Shown here piece after piece: positions 59,211 to 64,000 of a stretch of 64,000 bases of DNA (the stretch's first letter is position 1; every line of letters starts with the position of its first letter). Origin of the DNA: Thermodesulfobacteriota bacterium. Lineage in GTDB: Bacteria > Desulfobacterota > DSM-4660 > Desulfatiglandales > Desulfatiglandaceae. The position numbers and the translations under genes are program-made. The notes under the pieces were generated by a model. It was not told the DNA's origin. It did no database searches and was given only the letters and a program-made list of their open reading frames with translations. The stretch lies in the NCBI GenBank assembly GCA_028278625.1, contig JANQDY010000258.1, positions 1-64,000 of the forward strand, read 5' to 3'.

Positions 59211-61014
59211 CCCTCCCAGGAGATCGGAACCTTCCGGGCCAGGGGATGTGCGCGTTCTTTCGGTCAGAGAAAGCTTCGTGACCATTGATACCGGCGGGGC
59301 GGCCATCCGTAAAAATGAAGTCGGCTTCATCCTGGTGGGTGAAGAACGCCTCATGGGAGAGGTGCTGAGGATTCAAGGGAATGCCGCGGATATGCAGGTG
59401 TTTGAGGACACCCGGGGGGTTCATGTGGGGGACCGGGTGGAAATGAGCGGGGAAATGCTCTCCGTGGCCCTGGGTCCCGGTCTTCTGGGGCAGGTGTTCG
59501 ACGGTCTGGAAAAACCCCTTTCGGTGCTGGCTGGGAATTACGGTTTTTTTCTGCCCAGGGGCGTCGATATTTTTCCCCTGGACCTCAAAAAGAAATGGGC
59601 GTTTACGCCGAGCGTCTCAAGGGGAGATTCCCTTTCAGCGGGTCAGAGCATCGGGACCGTTCAGGAAGGGTTGTTTGCTCACAAGATCATGATACCTTTC
59701 AATGAGCCCGACGAGGTCGTCGTCACCTGGATCAAGCAAGGCAGCTTCACCGTGGATACGCCCGTGGCCCGCATAAAGACCGCCAATGGAGAGGAGCGAG
59801 ATGTACCCCTGTTCCAGAAATGGCCCGTTCGAAGACCGATTCCTGAAGTCCTGCTCCGGAACCGCGGATCAGAGCGGCTGTATCCCAAAGAACCCATGAC
59901 CACCACCACCCGGATTATCGATACCTTCTTTCCCATCGCACAGGGCGGGACCGCCTGCATACCCGGTCCTTTCGGTGCGGGAAAGACCGTACTGCAGAGC
60001 CTCATTTCCAGGTACTCCACGGCGGATATCGTGATTGTGACCGCCTGCGGTGAACGGGCCGGCGAAGTGGTGGAAACCATCAGAGAGTTTCCGGAAACAA
60101 AGGATCCCAAAACAGGCGGCTCGTTGATGGACCGAACCATCATCGTCTGCAATACCTCATCCATGCCCGTGGCGGCCCGGGAATCGTCCATCTATACGGG
60201 GGTGACACTTGGGGAATATTATCGGCAGATGGGATATCATGTGCTGGTGATCGCCGATTCCACCTCCCGCTGGGCACAGGCCATGCGCGAAACGTCCGGC
60301 CGAATGGAGGAAATCCCCGGGGAGGAAGCGTATCCGGCATATCTGGATTCCTCCATCAAGAATATCTACGAGCGGGCAGGCGTGCTCAGGTGCGCGGATG
60401 ATGCGGTGGGCAGCCTCACCATGATCGGTACGGTTTCCCCGGCGGGGGGGAATTTTGAGGAACCGGTGACCCAGGCGACCCTGGCCACTGTTAAGACGTT
60501 TCTGGGCCTTTCCTATGATCGTGCCTATAAACGCTTTTATCCTGCCATTGATCCTCTCATATCCTGGTCCCGCTATCTGGATCAACTAAAGGGATGGTTT
60601 AGCCAGCATCTGCATGATTCCTGGGTGGCGGACGTCAAGAAGATGCATGAACTGCTGGTGGAGGGGGACGGCATTTACCAGATGATGCAGGTGACCGGCG
60701 AAGAGGGGATCAGTCTCGAGGATTTTGTGAAATGGCAGAAAGCAACTCTGGTTGATATGGTGTATCTCCAGCAGGATGCCTTTGATGAGGTGGATGCTTC
60801 CATGCCTTTGAATCGGCAGCTCGAGAGCTTCAGGCTGGTGAAAAGGTTGACGGATCAAACGTATACCTTTGACGACAAGGAAAGTGCAAGGCAGATGTTT
60901 ACAAAGATCACGAGCCTTTTCAAAAACCTCAACTACAGCCCGGAAGCATCCCCAGAGTACGAACGTTATTCCCGGGAAATTGAAGCGACGGCAGCGCCGT
61001 TTCAAAGGGACTGA
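59185..61014 (+). CDS. atpA: V/A-type ATP synthase catalytic subunit A
   Basis: A 609-residue catalytic subunit. The P-loop GPFGAGKT is at residues 261-268, and the Walker B/GER region TACGERAGEVVE follows. The A-type non-homologous region precedes it (about 115-190), and VIADSTSRWAQAMRETSGRMEEIPGEEAYPAYL is characteristic. Being last in the operon rather than before subunit B is the odd feature. The convergent mucR gene ends 8 nt away with no terminator between. Confidence 0.96.
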   Translation: MVNPSFSINPPRRSEPSGPGDVRVLSVRESFVTIDTGGAAIRKNEVGFILVGEERLMGEVLRIQGNAADMQVFEDTRGVHVGDRVEMSGEMLSVALGPGLLGQVFDGLEKPLSVLAGNYGFFLPRGVDIFPLDLKKKWAFTPSVSRGDSLSAGQSIGTVQEGLFAHKIMIPFNEPDEVVVTWIKQGSFTVDTPVARIKTANGEERDVPLFQKWPVRRPIPEVLLRNRGSERLYPKEPMTTTTRIIDTFFPIAQGGTACIPGPFGAGKTVLQSLISRYSTADIVIVTACGERAGEVVETIREFPETKDPKTGGSLMDRTIIVCNTSSMPVAARESSIYTGVTLGEYYRQMGYHVLVIADSTSRWAQAMRETSGRMEEIPGEEAYPAYLDSSIKNIYERAGVLRCADDAVGSLTMIGTVSPAGGNFEEPVTQATLATVKTFLGLSYDRAYKRFYPAIDPLISWSRYLDQLKGWFSQHLHDSWVADVKKMHELLVEGDGIYQMMQVTGEEGISLEDFVKWQKATLVDMVYLQQDAFDEVDASMPLNRQLESFRLVKRLTDQTYTFDDKESARQMFTKITSLFKNLNYSPEASPEYERYSREIEATAAPFQRD

Positions 61015-61022
61015 TGTGGGGC

Positions 61023-61463
61023 TCAGGCTTTCTTGCCCTTGGCCCTGGCCTGTTTTTTCGCCTGGAGTTTTTCGCCCAGCTTGTGTTTTTTGGCGGTTGC
61101 CCTCCGTTTGGCGGACAAAGATCTGGCCGCAAGGGATTGACGGGATGAAAAACCGTATTTCTTACGGTATTCCTTTGAATCCATGTTGTGCTCTTTTTGG
61201 AGGTGTTTGCTGGTCAGGATCTTGAATTCTCTGCCGCATTCAAGACATATGACCTTGTTCTTGAGAATCGATTTTTTTGGATCCATGGGCGGTTCAGTCG
61301 GTTCCTCACTGACAGGCACCTCTCCATCTTCAATGTTCTTTAAACGCTTCAGTGTTTCAAAGGTTTTTGTTAAATAAGTTTCCATGTCTTCCGCTGACAT
61401 TGTTGAATGAGATGCCTGGGCAGTTGCCATTTCTACAACCATTTCCGTTAGGGTCTTAGCCAT
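61023..61463 (-). CDS. MucR/Ros-family zinc-finger transcriptional regulator
   Basis: A 147-residue protein. The central CLECGREFKILTSKHLQKEH gives a C2H2-type zinc finger of the Ros/MucR kind, followed by YRKKYGF (family ending KYxxKWGLP-like). The C-terminus (about 110-147) is a Lys/Arg/Ala-rich tail. MucR proteins bind AT-rich DNA and often repress their own gene. GGAGGAG precedes the ATG at 61463; an earlier in-frame start is rejected. Confidence 0.85.
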   Translation of the reverse strand: MAKTLTEMVVEMATAQASHSTMSAEDMETYLTKTFETLKRLKNIEDGEVPVSEEPTEPPMDPKKSILKNKVICLECGREFKILTSKHLQKEHNMDSKEYRKKYGFSSRQSLAARSLSAKRRATAKKHKLGEKLQAKKQARAKGKKA

Positions 61464-61824
61464 TTTTCTCCTCCTTGGTTCAAATGATGAAAGGTCCAAC
61501 AAATAATTCCTGTAAATCAATGAATCATCAAAAATACGTTATTCACTCTCATAAATATGATTGGTACATGAACAGAATTATGCTCCGTGGATCTCTTGTC
61601 CGGAAAAAACCTATTGACAAGGAGTGTCACTTTTTTGATATGGTCATAGTACCAATAAAAATAGAATCTAAGAATTCAGAACATATGTCAATACTTTTTT
61701 TAACTTGGAATGTCTAAAACGGTGAAATTGATAGCGAGTCCTTTTGGTAGCATTGTATTTTACTTCGGATGCTTTGTAGACTGATGTTTCTCGGTAATTG
61801 AGAACGCCTAATGGAGGAGATAAA
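61464..61824. promoter_or_regulatory. AT-rich divergent region between mucR and the esterase gene
   Basis: About 360 nt with no convincing gene; an 80-codon frame here has no ribosome site or family likeness. A TTGACA is present on each strand: at 61614 (plus), with TATGGT about 19 nt on, and near 61700 (minus), with TAGATT 15 nt on. Neither pair has ideal spacing. The AT-richness suits MucR binding. Confidence 0.4.
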
Positions 61825-62808
61825 ATGCGATCGCTTTTTATTCTGTTTGCTGCAGTCCTCTTTTTCTATTTTTTGACCGCGTGTTCGAAAACATTGCCGA
61901 AAAACGGTTTGCCCACCTCTGAAACCTATCAACAGGAAATGGACATCAAAGTCAACGGCTTTTATCGCAGTTACCTCGTCCATGTCCCGCCCGGTTATGA
62001 CGGTGAAAAAGCGGCGCCCCTGGTTGTTGTGATCCATGGCGCTTTTGATACGGCAGCGGGAATGGAAGCTTTTTCAAAATTCAGTGAAGTGGCTGACGCC
62101 GAAGACTTTCTGGTCATTTATCCCAACGGCATGGGTCTGTTCGGCCGTTTGCAGCATTGGAATGCTGGCCACTGCTGCGGGAAGGCCGCAAAAGACGACA
62201 TTGACGACGTCGGGTTTCTGGCAGCGGCCATTTCGGATGTGAGCGGCAGGCTGCGGGTGGATTCAAAGCGGGTATACGTGGTCGGTTTTTCAAACGGCGG
62301 CATGATGGCCTACCGGTTTGCCGCCGAAAAGACCCGACTGCTGGCAGGCGGTGCTTTCCTGGCGGCCTCCCTCGGGGGAAGGCCCTCCGGTGAGGCGCCT
62401 GAATGGCGGATCCCGGATCCCGATGGTCCCCTGCCGGTCATCATTATGCACGGCATGGCAGACCAGGATATCCCCTTTGAAGGGGGGCACAGCAGACGGC
62501 GGGGCGGGACCAGAACATACTGGTCGGTCATGGACTCCGTGAGTGTGTGGGTGAAAAACAATCAATGTGTTGACAATCCGTCGGAGCATGAAGGTTTTGA
62601 GGGCCGAGTTGATGTGCTCTCATGGGAAGACTGCGCCGAAAATGGTGCCGTTACCCTGTACAAGATAAAGAGCTGGGCACATGATTGGCCAGGCCCCTAT
62701 TTTACGGAAAAGTTGCCTCAGGGCGACCCCCTGAGGCAATTTGATGCAGCGAAGATTATCTGGGATTTTTTCAAGAGATCCGGAAGAAACGCTCCAGTTA
62801 ATCCTTGA
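61825..62808 (+). CDS. Lipoprotein esterase, PHB-depolymerase/LpqC-like
   Basis: A 327-residue alpha/beta hydrolase with a lipoprotein signal (FYFLTAC, Cys about 20). The nucleophile is Ser in VVGFSNGGMMAY, the oxyanion region is VVIHGAFDT, the acid is probably Asp in HGMADQDIPFEGG and the base His is in SWAHDWPGP. The family includes polyhydroxybutyrate depolymerases and feruloyl/acetyl esterases; the substrate is unknown. GGAGGAG precedes the ATG. Its last 11 nt overlap the convergent methyltransferase gene. Confidence 0.85.
   Translation: MRSLFILFAAVLFFYFLTACSKTLPKNGLPTSETYQQEMDIKVNGFYRSYLVHVPPGYDGEKAAPLVVVIHGAFDTAAGMEAFSKFSEVADAEDFLVIYPNGMGLFGRLQHWNAGHCCGKAAKDDIDDVGFLAAAISDVSGRLRVDSKRVYVVGFSNGGMMAYRFAAEKTRLLAGGAFLAASLGGRPSGEAPEWRIPDPDGPLPVIIMHGMADQDIPFEGGHSRRRGGTRTYWSVMDSVSVWVKNNQCVDNPSEHEGFEGRVDVLSWEDCAENGAVTLYKIKSWAHDWPGPYFTEKLPQGDPLRQFDAAKIIWDFFKRSGRNAPVNP
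62713..62739 (-). terminator. Perfect 11-bp inverted repeat inside the esterase 3' end
   Basis: TTGCCTCAGGG pairs perfectly with CCCTGAGGCAA around 5 nt. On the minus strand it is followed by CTTTTCC and lies about 60 nt downstream of the methyltransferase stop, so it may terminate that transcript from within the convergent gene. The T tract is weak. Confidence 0.4.
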
Positions 62809-63859
62809 TGATACCGTCTTTCAGGGCCATGTGTGTCGGCACCGGGATGGGCATACAGCGGTTCTTTTCCGGGTTGTACATCAGCCGGTAGCTCATGCCC
62901 TGATTTGTTTGGCGGTGCATATTGTCCCATCCTCTAACAAAGTAGGGACATTCATCATTGAAGCAGATATACATGAAATCGTTGTCCCAGGTTTGGCAAA
63001 AGGGATTGTCAGGCACCTCCCATTTTTTAAGTCTATCATCACAGTGGGGGCAACGAAGGGTCTCTTTCACCGCCGCCTCTCTTGCCAGAAGGTTTTCTTC
63101 AGACCTTTTTTCTCCATAGTTGTCTGTTATGAGGGGTCTTTTCCGTTCTGAGGGGCCGCCTTTCCTTTCAGCGTAAACAGCGTAGATGGGATCGCTTAAC
63201 GGTGTTTGATCCGCGTATTTGTCATCCTTTGGTCTTGGTTTTCCCTTTGACGCAAAGCGGGACGTTTTTCCAAAGGCACCCGAGCCTTCAAAAAACTCGT
63301 TGACCAGAATTACGCGCTCGTTCTCATCCGCATCCCGCCAGACTTTGACGGCTTTTTGCGGAAACATCCGATTTGAAAAAATCACAAGGAAGAGCCCCCC
63401 GGGCTTTAGAATCCGGCCGACTTCCTTAAATACCTTAACGGGCTGCGTCATGTAATCCACGGATACCGTGTTAATGACCACATCAAAGGTGGCATCCGGA
63501 AAAGGAAGAATGGGATCTTGATTGAGATCGTGAATAACGTGCCCTGTCAAAGAACGGTTGCTTTTCAGCTCATTTTCATTTAAGCCCAGGCCCACAACCC
63601 TGGAAGCATTCAATTCTGCAGGGAGATGGCTGTCCCATCCGGCCATCAGATCCAGAATTACCGGGTTCTTTTCAATCACAAGGCTTTTGATCACGTGCCC
63701 GACGGTTTCAAGGGCCCGGGAATCGAGGTGGCTTACAAACCGGTCGGTTTCGTAAAAAACCGCGTCATGGGAATCTTCCATCCGCGAAAAAGCGTCCGGA
63801 AGGTCCATGGGATTTAAATTAAATCCGTTATCTTTTAAAACAGCGTCTTTGGTTGCCAT
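62798..63859 (-). CDS. Class I SAM-dependent methyltransferase with C-terminal zinc ribbon
   Basis: A 353-residue protein. Motif I is VILDLMAGWDSHLP (about 67-80), motif II includes FDVVINTVSVDYM and motif III GRILKPGGLFLVIFSN, all of the Rossmann methyltransferase fold. From about 270 a cysteine set CPHCDD and YICFNDECPYF looks like a zinc ribbon, unusual for a small methyltransferase. The substrate is unknown. GGGAGG lies about 10 nt upstream of the ATG. The leader carries alternative hairpins ending in a terminator, suggesting attenuation. Confidence 0.85.
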   Translation of the reverse strand: MATKDAVLKDNGFNLNPMDLPDAFSRMEDSHDAVFYETDRFVSHLDSRALETVGHVIKSLVIEKNPVILDLMAGWDSHLPAELNASRVVGLGLNENELKSNRSLTGHVIHDLNQDPILPFPDATFDVVINTVSVDYMTQPVKVFKEVGRILKPGGLFLVIFSNRMFPQKAVKVWRDADENERVILVNEFFEGSGAFGKTSRFASKGKPRPKDDKYADQTPLSDPIYAVYAERKGGPSERKRPLITDNYGEKRSEENLLAREAAVKETLRCPHCDDRLKKWEVPDNPFCQTWDNDFMYICFNDECPYFVRGWDNMHRQTNQGMSYRLMYNPEKNRCMPIPVPTHMALKDGIIKD

Positions 63860-63875
63860 GGTAGATACCTCCCAT

Positions 63876-63942
63876 AAAAAAAGCCGCGCATCACCTGAAG
63901 TGGTGAAACCCGGCTCATGGCCCCTTATGATAAGGGCGGGTT
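63876..63942 (-). promoter_or_regulatory. Attenuator-like leader RNA of the methyltransferase gene
   Basis: Two mutually exclusive folds are visible on the minus strand. Fold A: AACCCG pairs with CGGGTT, enclosing a CCCTTA/TAAGGG hairpin. Fold B: AGCCG pairs with CGGCT around CACC/GGTG, followed by seven T, a good terminator just before the ribosome site. The segment AGCCGGGTT is shared, so forming A prevents B. No known riboswitch class is recognised. Confidence 0.55.
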
Positions 63943-63960
63943 TTCCATATTTACAATCTG

Positions 63961-63982
63961 TGTTTAGTCAGAAGCTAAACAT
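63961..63982 (-). promoter_or_regulatory. Dyad upstream of the attenuator
   Basis: TGTTTAG and CTAAACA form a perfect 7-bp inverted repeat with a 7-nt spacer, just downstream (on the minus strand) of a TTGACA at the window edge. It may be an operator or a leader hairpin. No good -10 can be assigned. Confidence 0.35.
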
Positions 63983-64000
63983 CCGTTAAAGTTTGTCAAC

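Noticed and set aside
61475..61717. An 80-codon plus frame in the mucR-esterase gap
   Set aside because: No ribosome site, odd composition and no family likeness.

Overview
The window reads as a chromosomal segment of a Gram-negative anaerobe, most likely a Desulfobacterota (deltaproteobacterial, sulfate-reducer-like) genome. The reasons are a full lipid A/LPS-core gene set, Lnt and lipoproteins; a bacterial V/A-type ATPase; a giant 2-hydroxyacyl-CoA dehydratase activase-like iron-sulfur ATPase; Tat-exported aldo/keto reductases and a polyferredoxin; and DUF4390-NtrY, MucR-type and DUF362 proteins typical of that phylum. This is inference from gene content; no search was run.

Layout. 1-1864: the edge of a probable IS630-type transposase, a cold-shock protein and a DEAD-box helicase whose leader carries an intrinsic terminator. 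2081-9838: a radical SAM/B12-like protein, then a histidine kinase, response regulator and giant activase with overlapping reading frames. 10308-15972: MltA, LpxC, DUF4390 and an NtrY-like kinase. 16128-23951: waaA-lpxK-lpxL-waaF-gmhB-heptosyltransferase, a Trm112-like protein and a nucleotide cyclase, nearly all overlapping or abutting. 24211-27896 (minus): a 17-residue-repeat S74 autoprotease protein, DUF3124 and an NCS2 permease.

28109-31650 is the accessory part. It holds a Tat aldo/keto reductase, the decayed C-terminus of an integron-type integrase, two attC-like sites, a DapF homologue lacking both catalytic cysteines, a HicBA toxin-antitoxin pair, a flavodoxin and a relic of another aldo/keto reductase 3' end. 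I read this as a degenerate integron (CALIN-like) cassette patch. 31660-39204 (minus) is one tightly packed six-gene operon: corC, lnt, DUF6599, DUF362, membrane polyferredoxin, Tat aldo/keto reductase. The last four look like an uncharacterised envelope redox module.

39458-53436 is the translation/RNA block: tRNA-Gly(CCC), rimP, nusA, ylxR, infB, DUF503, rbfA, nrnA-like, truB, rpsO, pnp, M16 protease, dut, MBL-fold hydrolase, trmL. 53621-61014 is a V-type ATPase operon in the permuted order B-D-I-K-E-DUF2764-A. 61023-64000: a MucR/Ros regulator, a lipoprotein esterase, and a methyltransferase preceded by an attenuator-like leader RNA.

Most interesting: the envelope redox operon, the integron relic with the cysteine-less DapF homologue, the two-component system coupled to the activase, the permuted V-ATPase operon, and two leader terminators (rhlE and the methyltransferase).
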